A stretch of DNA of 54,398 nt from Atopobiaceae bacterium (GCA_017941705.1 JAGAVX010000148.1:1-54398), one strand, 5' to 3'; counted from the first letter of the stretch, positions 35,988 to 44,897 are shown. Notes: generated by a model from the letters alone, not told the origin. Numbers and translations: made by a program.

Positions 35988-37190
35988 CTACGTCGTTGCC
36001 TTGAAGTTGTAGATAGGCCTAAGCTCCTCGACGATATCGACCGCCTCCGAAATGGGACCGATGATGTCATCGCGCGACTTGTACGCCCCCGGCGCTTCGT
36101 CGAGTGTATCGGGTGCGACACAGGTGGTGTATATCCCCCTCATCTGCTCGCGGTACTCGTCAAGCGAGAGCTGCTGGCGCGCGGCCGTGCGCGACAACAG
36201 GCGCCCTGCACCATGCGGAGCCGAGTAGTTCCAGTCTTCGTTGCCCCTGCCTCGGGCGAGCACCGAGCCGTCACGCATGTTCAACGGAATCAGTACAAGC
36301 TCTCCCTCATGGGCTGCAATGGCCCCCTTGCGCAGAATCATCTCCTCAGTGTCGATGTAGTTGTGTATCGTATGGAACCCATCCGTCCCCACAAGGCCTG
36401 CTCGATCGATGATCACCTCAGCCATCGTCTCTCGGTTGAGGCGCGCAAACGCCTGGCAAAGCGACACGTCGCTCAGGTAGGAGTCCATGTGCGCGCCCTC
36501 GAGCCAGCACAGGTCGGGCTCTACGTCGGGGTCGCGACGGTCGTAGCGCAGCCTGTTGAGCGCAGCCTGGATCTGGTCACGACGGCCCGCCGCCTTGTAC
36601 TCCGCTATGATGCGGTCGCGCTCGGCGTAGTACTCGCCAAAGCCGCTGTGGATGTCGATTGCCAGCTTTTGGTAGTACGAGGCCACCTGCGTCCCAAGAT
36701 TGCGACTTCCAGAGTGTATGACCAGGTAGTTGGTGCCATCTGCTGCGCGGTCCACCTCGATGAAGTGGTTGCCGCCACCCAGCGTCCCAATGCTGCGCTC
36801 AAGTCGCTTGGTGTCCTTCAGCTCGCGATAGCACGCGAGCTTGGGCAGGTCAAAGCGCTTTCGCCTTCCGTCCCAAACCGCAAAGCCACTCGGAACCTCA
36901 TGGCATGCCGCGTCGAGGCGGGCTAGGTCGATGTCGTCCTTGCCGAGGTTGACCGTATACATTCCGCACCCGATGTCAACGCCAACCACATTGGGAACCA
37001 CCTTGTCCCGTATGGTCATGGTCGTTCCGATCGTGCAGCCCTTTCCAGCATGCACGTCAGGCATGATGCGAACCTGACACCCTTCGGTAAAGGGAGTGTC
37101 GCACATGGTACGCACCTGCTCTATGGCGCCTTCGTCCACCTGCGTCGCAAAGCACTTTGCCGTTGCGTAGGCTCCCTTGATCTCAAACAT
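35988..37190 (-). CDS. rtcB: RNA-splicing/repair ligase RtcB
   Basis: 400 residues. GTP- and Mn-dependent ligase joining 2',3'-cyclic-phosphate (or 3'-phosphate) RNA ends to 5'-OH ends. Metal and guanylation residues are visible: VGVDIGCGMYTV (Cys), GTLGGGNHFIEV (His), IHSGSRNLG (His), HNYID (His), and guanylated His in SAPHGAGRLLSR. AAGGAGGGG precedes ATG 37190. Divergent from a WYL-domain regulator; the 141-bp gap has two dyads. Likely used for tRNA or rRNA repair after nuclease damage. Confidence 0.96.
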   Translation of the reverse strand: MFEIKGAYATAKCFATQVDEGAIEQVRTMCDTPFTEGCQVRIMPDVHAGKGCTIGTTMTIRDKVVPNVVGVDIGCGMYTVNLGKDDIDLARLDAACHEVPSGFAVWDGRRKRFDLPKLACYRELKDTKRLERSIGTLGGGNHFIEVDRAADGTNYLVIHSGSRNLGTQVASYYQKLAIDIHSGFGEYYAERDRIIAEYKAAGRRDQIQAALNRLRYDRRDPDVEPDLCWLEGAHMDSYLSDVSLCQAFARLNRETMAEVIIDRAGLVGTDGFHTIHNYIDTEEMILRKGAIAAHEGELVLIPLNMRDGSVLARGRGNEDWNYSAPHGAGRLLSRTAARQQLSLDEYREQMRGIYTTCVAPDTLDEAPGAYKSRDDIIGPISEAVDIVEELRPIYNFKATT

Positions 37191-37214
37191 GTCCCCTCCT
37201 TTCGTCTATACAGA

Positions 37215-37220
37215 ACTATA
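37215..37220 (-). promoter_or_regulatory. rtcB: Possible -10 of rtcB
   Basis: Minus-strand TATAGT 25 bp before the ATG. No clear -35; the expected position is occupied by the ACCAA/TTGGT dyad. Confidence 0.35.
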
Positions 37221-37230
37221 GAGGGCGCTG

Positions 37231-37280
37231 ACCAAGACGTTGGTCTCACAAATCGTTGTTCACCTTAAGTTTTTGAGGTG
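37231..37280. promoter_or_regulatory. Two dyads in the rtcB-WYL regulator intergenic region
   Basis: ACCAA-GACG-TTGGT (37231-37244) and CACCTTAA-GTTT-TTGAGGTG (37261-37280, one G-T mismatch). TATGAT at 37284-37289 could be the -10 of the regulator gene. Candidate operators for the WYL protein. Confidence 0.4.
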
Positions 37281-37331
37281 TCGTATGATTGTTGGCATGT
37301 CACCATCTTGCGACGAACCAAGGAGCAGCCC

Positions 37332-38519
37332 ATGGCCATCACCCGCGAACAGGCATGTCAGCTGGCAGACCTTCTGCCGGACACCCTCGGTTGCGACAAC
37401 GCGAGGCAGCGCCTCCTGGCCGTCATGACGATGCTCACGGCCCTGACCGACGAGGACCACCTGCTTTCGAATACCGACCTGCGGCGCGTGATGGAAGCAC
37501 GATTTGGCGGCACCTCCGCCTCCGAGAACACGATTGCCGACGACGTCCACGCCATCGCCGGGTCCGGCTGTCCCAACCTGCGTATACACATAACGCCGAG
37601 GGGCTACTGGTGCGAGCATACGGAGCTCACGCCGACCAAGGTCCGCCTGCTGCTCAACGCCGTCCAATCGTCGCGCTTCCTGACCATCGAGCAGAGCTCC
37701 GAATTGCAGGAGGACCTCTTTGGGCTCGTGAGCCGAAACCAGGAGGATGACCTTGCCGGCCAAGTGCACGTCGACCAACGCGTCAGGAAGAGCTACCAGC
37801 ACGTCTTTGAGACGCTCGACACCGTCACACGTGCAATTCGGCTCGGCAAGCGCATCGAGTTCGTCTATACCTACTCGGACTTCTCGAGCAAGGCGCGACC
37901 CTTGCCCGGCGACAACGGCAACCCCCTCCGCACGGAGACGCCCATCGCCCTCTATTTCTCGGAGGACAACTACTACGTGGAGACCTACACGTCGACACCC
38001 TGGCGCCATGGCATCGAGGTCATGCTCAGCCGTGCAGATCGCATGAGCAAGGTGCGCGTCTCCGAGCAGGATGCCGAGCATAGCCGCAAGGTATATGACC
38101 TGCGGCGCAGCGCACGACGGCGCATGTCGGAGTGCCTCGATATGATAGGCGGGCCCCAGAGGCGCATCTTCCTCCGCGTGCGCTCGGACGCGACCAATGT
38201 CCTCTTCGACCGCTTTGGCTTTGGGCTCAAGTTCTCGCAGTTTGAGGGCACGCTTGGCGAGCCGAGCGCCACGGGCCTCACGCTGCTGCACATCCCCCAG
38301 GCGTTCACCTTCTATCGATGGCTTGCGGCCACAGGCGGAGGCTGCACCATAACCGAGCCTCCAGCAGATCTGGTACTTCGCTCGGGGCCATGGGCAAAGA
38401 CGCTGGCTGGCGTCACACGCGAGGAGCTCGTACACGACTACGAACAGATGGTACAGGGTTTCCTCGCCTACCTCGACCGTGCCCGCGGACCCTATGCGGG
38501 CTTTGACAAGCGCCCGTAG
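37332..38519 (+). CDS. WYL-domain transcriptional regulator
   Basis: 395 residues, start 37332 behind AAGGAGCAG. N-terminal winged-helix region (~residues 1-100, ARQRLLAVMTMLTAL, LSNTDLRRVMEARFGG, SENTIADDVHAI). The middle WYL domain has RIEFVYTYSD, PIALYFSEDNYYVETYT and a following WCX-like C-terminal domain (RIFLRVRSDATNVLFDRFG). WYL domains sense nucleic-acid or nucleotide ligands. Divergent from rtcB, so likely its regulator; that pairing is inference. Confidence 0.88.
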   Translation: MAITREQACQLADLLPDTLGCDNARQRLLAVMTMLTALTDEDHLLSNTDLRRVMEARFGGTSASENTIADDVHAIAGSGCPNLRIHITPRGYWCEHTELTPTKVRLLLNAVQSSRFLTIEQSSELQEDLFGLVSRNQEDDLAGQVHVDQRVRKSYQHVFETLDTVTRAIRLGKRIEFVYTYSDFSSKARPLPGDNGNPLRTETPIALYFSEDNYYVETYTSTPWRHGIEVMLSRADRMSKVRVSEQDAEHSRKVYDLRRSARRRMSECLDMIGGPQRRIFLRVRSDATNVLFDRFGFGLKFSQFEGTLGEPSATGLTLLHIPQAFTFYRWLAATGGGCTITEPPADLVLRSGPWAKTLAGVTREELVHDYEQMVQGFLAYLDRARGPYAGFDKRP

Positions 38520-38669
38520 CGCCTCGTCATAGCGCGACTTAGCAAAACGGGTCGGATGATTCGTTCGAAGTGTGCTTTGCGATCATCGTGACATTCTGCA
38601 CCGGCGACCACCTATCGCCTTCGATCGCGTACAATCCCAGGGGCCCATCACGTTCCCGAGGAGTGTCTC

Positions 38670-39062
38670 ATGAAAACCGTTCATGTCGTTGCCGCCATCA
38701 TTCAAAAGGACGGACGCATTCTTGCCACACAGCGCGGTTATGGCGATTACAAGGACGGGTGGGAGTTCCCCGGCGGAAAGATCGAGTCGGGAGAGACGCC
38801 TGAGGACGCGCTCGTTCGCGAGATTCGCGAGGAGCTTGCCATGGAGATACGGGTGGAGCGGCATGTGGTGGACGTCGCCTGGGACTACCCCACCTTTCAC
38901 CTGGAGATGGGCTGCTTCCTGTGCACCATCGCGGAGGGCTCCCCGCATCTGCTGGAACATGAGGCGGCTCGCTGGCTGGAGCCTGCCGATATCGACTCGG
39001 TGGACTGGCTGCCGGCGGACGTGCTCGTGGTAGATGCGCTCAAGGAGCAGGGCGTGGTATAG
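38670..39062 (+). CDS. MutT-type (deoxy)nucleoside triphosphate pyrophosphohydrolase
   Basis: 130 residues; removes oxidised or other non-canonical dNTPs. Intact Nudix residues: G-x5-E-x7-REIREELAM inside GGKIESGETPEDALVREI, with only the last Gly replaced by Ala. GWEFPGG precedes. GAGGAG lies before ATG; TACAAT at 38630 is a likely -10. Paralogue of the degenerate copy at 21933. It faces the helicase-DUF3427 gene, 30 bp between stops, a pairing I recall from other bacteria. Confidence 0.92.
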   Translation: MKTVHVVAAIIQKDGRILATQRGYGDYKDGWEFPGGKIESGETPEDALVREIREELAMEIRVERHVVDVAWDYPTFHLEMGCFLCTIAEGSPHLLEHEAARWLEPADIDSVDWLPADVLVVDALKEQGVV

Positions 39063-39092
39063 GACGACGCCACCGGCGCGCCTAACCGCCAC

Positions 39093-42000
39093 CTATCCCG
39101 AGGTCAGATAGTCGTAGAGCTCGTCTGCCACAGGCGTGAGCAGGTCGTACTCGATCTCGACCGCCGGCTTGTCCGTTCCCGCCATCACGATGGGCACGAA
39201 CCTTCCCGTAGGACGCATCTCCCCAAGGTAGTAGAACTCCTTGGACTCTGCGTCGTTCTTGTTCTTGCGCACGAACAGGTGCGTCCGCATCCCGTTCTGG
39301 TTGACATTGCGCAAACGCTCGATCTCGGGCGAGTGCAGGTTGCGTGGCTGCTTGGAGATGGCTATGAGCCGTGCGGGCGTGACGAAGCGATCCTGGTAGC
39401 GAATGCTATCGGCTATGTCGTCACCCTTCTCGTAGTTGATGAAGACGGGGAACGTGTTGGTCTCGGCGTCGTACTTGTAGCCTCCGATGTTCTGGCCGTT
39501 CACGTTCTGGCGCCATTCGAGCAGCCGACAGACGTCCTCATAGGTGTACTTCTGGTACAGGACGAGACTCGTGTCACCGTAGTTATGCGCAAAGCGCTTC
39601 TCGTGGACAAAGATGCCGTAATCCACGGCTTCGGCGAACTGCCGGCGGAACTCAAGGTCCCGCAGGGCACGGGCAAAGGCATCGGATACCTTGAAGTCGC
39701 CATCGCCTGACGCGAGGAACGAGCACGCGGAGAATGTGTTTGCCTGACCGCCCGTCAGAAATCCCACGCTCAGGACGTTGCGAACCGAGCACGCCGCGAT
39801 AGGAAGCGAGTCACTGCTCTCGCACACCGCTCGCTCATAGGCCTCACGCGTGACCTCGGGAGAGGCCAACAGCATCTTCAGCAACAGCAGCTCTTGCACG
39901 CGCTTACCGGACGCCAGCTTCTGCGAGACAAACCGCAGCATCTGCTCTTGGGTCTTGGTGAACACCGTATGGTAGCCAGGCTCGTACTTCGAGAGAAACG
40001 CATGGTAGGAGCCAAGGCTGCTGTTAGAGAAGATGAGCTGAACGTCAATGGATCCGTTCTCGTAGAAGTCCATCAGCGTCGGGATGCGCCCCAGCATGTT
40101 CTTGAGCGCCGCATACTCGTTGCGCACAAGCCTGATCGAGCCAAACTTCTCGCGATCGATAAGCTGGTAGATTCTACGCTCCGAAACCTCGTCGAAGCTG
40201 ATGGTCGAGCAGCCCGGTATGATGCGGTTGCCCTCGCGCACAAAGCGACGGAGGTTGTCTTTGTTGTAGGTGCGATCGCCCGAGAGGGCGATGGGAATGA
40301 GGTAGCTCTTCTTGTAGTTGCCGATGAAGTCCAGGACGAGCACGTAGTCTTTGCCCTCGTGCAGGCGTAGGCCTCGTCCGAGCTGCTGCACAAAGATGAT
40401 GGCCGACTCCGTAGGCCTCAGCATCACCACGAGGTTGACCGAAGGAATGTCGACGCCCTCGTTGAAGATGTCAACGGTAAAGATGAGCTCAAGCCAGTCG
40501 TCGCGTGTGGAGCGGTCGCACTCGAGCCGCTCGATGGCATCCTCGCGCTGCTGATCGCTCGAGCTACCGTCGAGCGCGATAGAGCGATATCCCCGATCGC
40601 AGAAGAGACGCGCAAGGCGGTGCGCTTCCTCGGTGCGCGAACAGAACACCAGTCCGCGGCGCTCGGTATCCACGTCGTAGCGCTCGATCTGCGCGATCAC
40701 ATGCTCCACGCGCGCCTCCGACGTAAGACGTGCGAAGTCGGCGTAATCGTCGATCTCCTGTCCGTCCACCTCGAGATCGTGGATACCAAAGTAGTGGAAC
40801 GGTGCCAGCATGTCAGCCGCCTGTGCACGCTGCAAGGTGATCTGATACGCGATGTTGTTGTCAAAGAAGTCGTACACGTTGAAGTCGTCATTACGTGACG
40901 GCGTTGCCGTCATGCCGAGCATGAAGTGCGGCTCAAAGTGGGTGGCTATGCGCTGGTAGCTCCCCGCGCCCACATGATGGGCCTCATCGAAGACCACGTA
41001 GTCGAAGGCTTTGGGATCAAACACGTCCAAGTGGCGGGCAAGCGATTGCACGGTGCAGAAGAGATAGTCTGCATCGATCTCGTGCGAGCTTCCGGCGTAG
41101 AGGCCAAGCCTTCGTCTTGAGTCCACCACCTTGGCAAAGCTGTCGAGCGCCTCCTTCGCAATACGCTCGCGATGGACGACGAAGAGCATGCGACGCGGAT
41201 TGACTGCCGCGACGTCAAAGGCAGCAAGGTAGGTCTTGCCCGTACCGGTGGCCGATATGAGCAGAGCCCGTGTCTTGCCTGAGGCACGCAGCTTGGCGAG
41301 GTTGGCAAGCGCCTCACGCTGCATCTTGTTGGGAACGACACGCGGTCTCTCGGCCACCGCGTCGTTCTGCACGGACTCGGCGGCCTCATGAGGAAGGGCG
41401 CTGTTGCGAAACGCGGGACGCCTCCAGTGGGCGCGATAGAGCGCAAGCCACTCCCCCGTGACCGGCTTGGCGTTCGGCGACTCCCACAACTGGTCGAACG
41501 CGCGACGCGTTGCCTCGCAGATAGCACCCTGCTCGTAGCTCCTCACCAGCAGGTTCCACTCGGAGTTCGCCAGCAGCGCCTCCTGCGTGAGGTTCGAGCT
41601 GCCAATGACGAGCGTCCGCAGGCCCCTGCCATCAAAGAGGTATCCCTTCGAATGGAGCGGTCCCTCGAAGGCCTTGAGCTCGATATTGGTAAAGCGAGCA
41701 AGCCGTGCCAGAGCATCCGGGTCGTTGAATCCGAGGTAAGTACTCACCAACACGCGCCCTTGAACCCCACGCCGTTCGAGGTCAAGGAGCGTCTTCATGA
41801 GGACGGTGACTCCGCTGTCGGTCACGAAGGCCACCGCAACGTCAAAGCGCTCGCAGCGTTGGAATTCCTGCTCGAGCGTCGAGAGCACGTTCTCTGAAGC
41901 AGCAGAGTCGTTATAGAGCAGCCTTGGCGCGTATGGTGCCGACGGATGGGCGCTCTGGTCAATGAAACCCGTCTGCAGGGAGCGCAGGTAATCCCGTTCG

Positions 42001-42113
42001 AACTCGTCAGAAGCCGCGTCGATGTGGCGCCTGAACGCCACCACGTCATAAGACCGTGCCTCGAGGTCCCGCCTCCTCAGCCGGTCGCGTTCGTTTGATG
42101 GGTCGATTGCCAA
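39093..42113 (-). CDS. PLD nuclease-SF2 helicase-DUF3427 fusion protein
   Basis: 1,006 residues. The N-terminal phospholipase-D-like nuclease domain (~residues 60-225) has HSKGYLFDGRG and GSSNLTQEAL (HxK...GSxN). The SF2 helicase core (~residues 270-620) shows Walker A SATGTGKTYLAAFD, DEAHHVGAG, GMTATPSR, FNEGVDIPSVN and QQLGRGLRL. The C-terminal DUF3427 domain (~residues 660-1006) has YTYEDVCRLLEW and FINYEKGDDI. Probably acts on foreign or damaged DNA; families of this architecture sit in defence islands. A single PLD motif implies dimeric active site. Confidence 0.92.
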   Translation of the reverse strand: MAIDPSNERDRLRRRDLEARSYDVVAFRRHIDAASDEFERDYLRSLQTGFIDQSAHPSAPYAPRLLYNDSAASENVLSTLEQEFQRCERFDVAVAFVTDSGVTVLMKTLLDLERRGVQGRVLVSTYLGFNDPDALARLARFTNIELKAFEGPLHSKGYLFDGRGLRTLVIGSSNLTQEALLANSEWNLLVRSYEQGAICEATRRAFDQLWESPNAKPVTGEWLALYRAHWRRPAFRNSALPHEAAESVQNDAVAERPRVVPNKMQREALANLAKLRASGKTRALLISATGTGKTYLAAFDVAAVNPRRMLFVVHRERIAKEALDSFAKVVDSRRRLGLYAGSSHEIDADYLFCTVQSLARHLDVFDPKAFDYVVFDEAHHVGAGSYQRIATHFEPHFMLGMTATPSRNDDFNVYDFFDNNIAYQITLQRAQAADMLAPFHYFGIHDLEVDGQEIDDYADFARLTSEARVEHVIAQIERYDVDTERRGLVFCSRTEEAHRLARLFCDRGYRSIALDGSSSDQQREDAIERLECDRSTRDDWLELIFTVDIFNEGVDIPSVNLVVMLRPTESAIIFVQQLGRGLRLHEGKDYVLVLDFIGNYKKSYLIPIALSGDRTYNKDNLRRFVREGNRIIPGCSTISFDEVSERRIYQLIDREKFGSIRLVRNEYAALKNMLGRIPTLMDFYENGSIDVQLIFSNSSLGSYHAFLSKYEPGYHTVFTKTQEQMLRFVSQKLASGKRVQELLLLKMLLASPEVTREAYERAVCESSDSLPIAACSVRNVLSVGFLTGGQANTFSACSFLASGDGDFKVSDAFARALRDLEFRRQFAEAVDYGIFVHEKRFAHNYGDTSLVLYQKYTYEDVCRLLEWRQNVNGQNIGGYKYDAETNTFPVFINYEKGDDIADSIRYQDRFVTPARLIAISKQPRNLHSPEIERLRNVNQNGMRTHLFVRKNKNDAESKEFYYLGEMRPTGRFVPIVMAGTDKPAVEIEYDLLTPVADELYDYLTSG

Positions 42114-42216
42114 TTATGTCCCTCCGTTATCCGCGCACCGGGACCAGGATAGCGGCGAGGGATCTTGCGATCGAGCCCCGATCAACAGACGGACCGGACG
42201 AATCCAGGAGAGGCAA

Positions 42217-42279
42217 AGCGCGAGCTGTGCCGGGAATCGGCCGCTCGCGCTAGCACAATCTGCCAGTCGCAGTTTGTGC
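42217..42279. repeat. Two adjacent inverted repeats upstream of the helicase gene
   Basis: AGCGCGAG...CTCGCGCT (42217-42224/42244-42251) with inner GCCG/CGGC, then GCACAATCTG...CAGTTTGTGC (42253-42262/42270-42279, one mismatch). No T-tract. They lie between the amylase stop and the helicase start, both on the minus strand. Confidence 0.5.
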
Positions 42280-42310
42280 ATTGATAGCGGCGCATTCACG
42301 CTGCGGGATG

Positions 42311-44005
42311 CTAATCGATGAAACTCTGATTCTGGGTCAGCACGGCAATGCTGTAAGCGGGCAGGCTTAGTCGCCCGTTCTCATACGTGATGCGCTCCTC
42401 GCTCGTGCCAAGCACCGCCGAGAGCTCGAATCCACCAGCAGCCTGTGACAGGTCCCTCTCTGCCGCGTGGTCGCGCAGGTTCATGACGACGAGCACGTCA
42501 CCATCGGATGCACTCCGCCGGAAGAAGGCAGCCACGTCCGCGTCGCTCAAGCCCTCCACCATCTCCGTCTTTCCGCGCGCGATGGCTGGGAAGGCTCGGC
42601 GAACACGGATGACCTCGGCAAACCAGCGCCAGAGCGAGAGGTCGTCAGACCGCTGATCCTCCAACGAGGCAAACTTGTGCTGAGGTCCGTCAATACCGGC
42701 AGGTCCGGAGCACATGCCCTCCGCGCCTGCATCAGAACTCCAATACATGGGCGCTCGCTTGTTCTCGTCCTTGCCAGAACCTTCCATGCCCAGCTCCTCG
42801 CCGTAGTACACGAAGGAGTCACCCGGCATGAGGAGGCTCAGCGCGTAGGCCATCTTGGTCACGGGACCGCCGTCCTGGGGATAATAGCTGGCACTTCGAG
42901 CCGTGTCGTGGTTGGTGTAGAACGGCGCTCCGACATAGGCAGGATTCGCTCCGGCATACGCAGCCTCCGCGCCCATCATGGCCCGCACGTAATCCGATGC
43001 CGGGGCACGACCACTCATGACCTGGCTGATGACGCCATCAGGTCCGGCAAACGGGAACTCAAAGAGCGAGTCGATGCCGCTTCCATAGAGGGCTGAGATG
43101 GAGGACTGGTCCGTCCACGCCTCCCCCACCAAGTAACAGTCGGGATCTATGCTGCGACAGGTGTCCGCCAAATAGCGCAGGAACTCGGCATTGGCCGCAG
43201 TGTCTTCCGTCACGTAGGAGGTCACAGCGTCCAGACGGAAGCCATCCACACCCTTGTCCAGCCAGAACCGCACGATGTCCCGGACCTCGTTGCGCACCAC
43301 ATCGTTGCCCAAGTTGAGGTCGGGCATCTCCGACCAAAAGCGCGCCTCGTAATACCAGGACGTTCCCTCCAGTGGCACGAAGCCGTCGTATTGCTCGCGC
43401 GAGAAGGTGTAGTACCAGACGTAGGGGCACTCCTCAAAGACCGGGTCCTTGTCAGCCGGAAGCGTTCGGAGGTAGTCGGACGCCGCAACGAACCATGGAT
43501 GGGTGTCGGAGGTGTGGTTGAGCACCAGATCGAGAAGGACACGGATGCCACGCCCGTGGCAGTCGGCCAGCAGCGCCTCGTAATCCCCCATTGTTCCAAA
43601 TGAGGGGTCGATAGCACAGTAGTCGTCCACGTCGTACTTGTGGTAAGTGGCCGATGGATGCACAGGCGTGAGCCAAATCTGGTCAAAGCCCAGCTCGGAG
43701 ATGTAGTCGAGCTTGCTACGGATCCCGTTCAGGTCTCCCGTTCCATCCCCGTCCGAGTCACAGAACGACGAGACGAAGATCTCGTAGGTCGTACGGTAGT
43801 CGTCATCTAGCTCTGCCGGCACGAGGTTACGGTTGAAGTCAATCATCTGGATGGCAGACGTGGAAGTGGCGGCCGCGGCGGGCACCGCCTGAGCATCAGG
43901 CGTGGAGGCCGCACCAGTGTCAAACAGCTGCGGGTTCTGGGCATAGGCCGCGACGACGAGCAGTGCGCACAGCAGGGAGCCCACCCATTGCAAGAAGCGT
44001 TTCAT
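42311..44005 (-). CDS. Secreted GH13 alpha-amylase family glycosidase
   Basis: 564 residues. Signal peptide (LLCALLVVAAYA, cleavage before QNP), then an Ala/Thr-rich linker to ~residue 55. The GH13 barrel has DSDGDGTGDL (calcium loop, residues 83-92), YHKYDVDDY, LVLNHTSDTHPW, nucleophile D259 in DGFRLDAVTSY, acid/base E295 in LVGEAWTD, and FYTNHD (D367). A short C-terminal beta domain ends the protein. No LPXTG or lipobox, so it should be released or held loosely outside. Breaks alpha-glucans; exact linkage not predictable. Confidence 0.93.
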   Translation of the reverse strand: MKRFLQWVGSLLCALLVVAAYAQNPQLFDTGAASTPDAQAVPAAAATSTSAIQMIDFNRNLVPAELDDDYRTTYEIFVSSFCDSDGDGTGDLNGIRSKLDYISELGFDQIWLTPVHPSATYHKYDVDDYCAIDPSFGTMGDYEALLADCHGRGIRVLLDLVLNHTSDTHPWFVAASDYLRTLPADKDPVFEECPYVWYYTFSREQYDGFVPLEGTSWYYEARFWSEMPDLNLGNDVVRNEVRDIVRFWLDKGVDGFRLDAVTSYVTEDTAANAEFLRYLADTCRSIDPDCYLVGEAWTDQSSISALYGSGIDSLFEFPFAGPDGVISQVMSGRAPASDYVRAMMGAEAAYAGANPAYVGAPFYTNHDTARSASYYPQDGGPVTKMAYALSLLMPGDSFVYYGEELGMEGSGKDENKRAPMYWSSDAGAEGMCSGPAGIDGPQHKFASLEDQRSDDLSLWRWFAEVIRVRRAFPAIARGKTEMVEGLSDADVAAFFRRSASDGDVLVVMNLRDHAAERDLSQAAGGFELSAVLGTSEERITYENGRLSLPAYSIAVLTQNQSFID

Positions 44006-44100
44006 AACTATCCACCCAACATGGAGAGGAATCAGGACGAGGGGTATTGTTCCCCTTTAGGCGGTCGGCATAACGTTTCTGTTGGTTTGACCTAAGTGAA

Positions 44101-44149
44101 GGGTCTTCCTAACCTTCGGATTGTCGAGGTTCGAAAGAGAGGAAGACCC
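44101..44149. repeat. 9-bp inverted repeat before the transposase remnant
   Basis: GGGTCTTCC (44101-44109) and GGAAGACCC (44141-44149) flank the leader immediately before the transposase start. Could be a regulatory hairpin or part of the element's left end. Confidence 0.4.
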
Positions 44150-44536
44150 ATGGAGAATCTTATCGTAGGGGGCGCGGCGGCGGCTCTGTCGCAGGCGTTC
44201 CTGCCGCTGCTCGGCGAGTGCGAGTCGTTCGCCGAGTTCGAGGAGAGGGCGCTCGAGCTGTCGCGCAGGACCACGGCCGCCGCGATGTCCCGCGCTCTCG
44301 AGGCCTTCGACCGGGGGCTCGCTTCGTCCAGGCCCGCCGGATCGTCCGTCCGCTCGCGCAGGGCCCGCACGCTCGCCACGATGACCGGCGACGTGCGCTT
44401 CGCCCGCACCGTGCTGCTCGACGCCGCCGGCTCCACGCTCTACCCGCTCGACGAGGCTCTGGGCCTTCCCATGGGCGACCGCGTCAAGGCACTTGGCAGG
44501 CAGACTCACCGGTGCAGCCAAGGGACTGTCCCCTAG
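44150..44536 (+). pseudogene. N-terminal fragment of ISLre2/UPF0236-family transposase
   Basis: 128 codons. FAEFEERALELSRRTTAAAM, SVRSRRARTLATMTGDVRFARTV and YPLDEALGLP are the N-terminal region of UPF0236 transposases, which normally run to ~400-450 residues. The frame ends after KALGRQTHRCSQGTVP, and no continuation of the catalytic domain follows before the tRNA at 44585. GC is high, unlike AT-rich mobile genes. A relic of an insertion beside a tRNA gene. Confidence 0.75.
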
Positions 44537-44549
44537 GCGCACCCTCTCC

Positions 44550-44631
44550 ATACGAAAACAGGCCCCGGAGGGCCTGCGGATGTTTGGTAGCCCGTACCAG
44601 ATTCGAACTGGTGATCTCCGCCTTGAGAGGG
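44550..44631. repeat. 82-bp direct repeat, copy 1 (tRNA-Glu 3' half plus terminator)
   Basis: Matches 54100-54181 with three mismatches, the last 50 bp being identical. This copy belongs to the intact tRNA gene. The other copy is broken in the anticodon stem. Confidence 0.9.
44554..44576 (-). terminator. Terminator of tRNA-Glu
   Basis: Minus strand CAGGCCC-TCCG-GGGCCTG followed by TTTTC, 9 bp after the CCA end. Confidence 0.88.
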
Positions 44632-44661
44632 CGGCGTCCTAAACCGCTAGACGAACGGGCC
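44585..44661 (-). tRNA. tRNA-Glu (anticodon CTC)
   Basis: 77 nt with encoded CCA. Acceptor GGCCCGT pairs with ACGGGCT; anticodon arm CCGCC-CTCTCAA-GGCGG gives CTC; T arm ACCAG-TTCGAAT-CTGGT. Reads GAG codons, the common Glu codon in this GC-rich DNA. Confidence 0.97.
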
Positions 44662-44681
44662 ATATGTGAAATGCAAGAAGA

Positions 44682-44710
44682 ATCTTAACCTAATACCGCA
44701 CAGGCGTAAA
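44682..44710 (-). promoter_or_regulatory. Promoter of tRNA-Glu
   Basis: Minus strand TTTACG, exactly 17 bp, TAAGAT; the -10 box ends 20 bases before the tRNA 5' end. Confidence 0.55.
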
Positions 44711-44888
44711 CCCCCAATTTTCACTTGTGCAGAACTTGTTTAAGCGCTGTTGCCCGTGGTGTTAGCGCCAGCAAAACGGATGCGTAGCCCCAGCATGTGG
44801 TGCGGGAGCCACAGCTCTCGTCTCCCCGACGATACGCACGGCACAAGTTGACGCTCCCCCATAAGCTCGCAAGACATTCCACCATGGA

Positions 44889-44897
44889 TGCTATGAT
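44889..44897 (+). promoter_or_regulatory. Extended -10 promoter for the alcohol dehydrogenase gene
   Basis: TGCTATGAT (TGn plus TATGAT) 31 bp before the start codon; extended -10 promoters can work without a -35. The rest of the 44662-44927 gap shows no gene. Confidence 0.45.

Noticed and set aside
37260..38435. 391-codon minus frame opposite the WYL regulator
   Set aside because: No ribosome site, no recognisable domain; the plus-strand product has winged-helix and WYL features.
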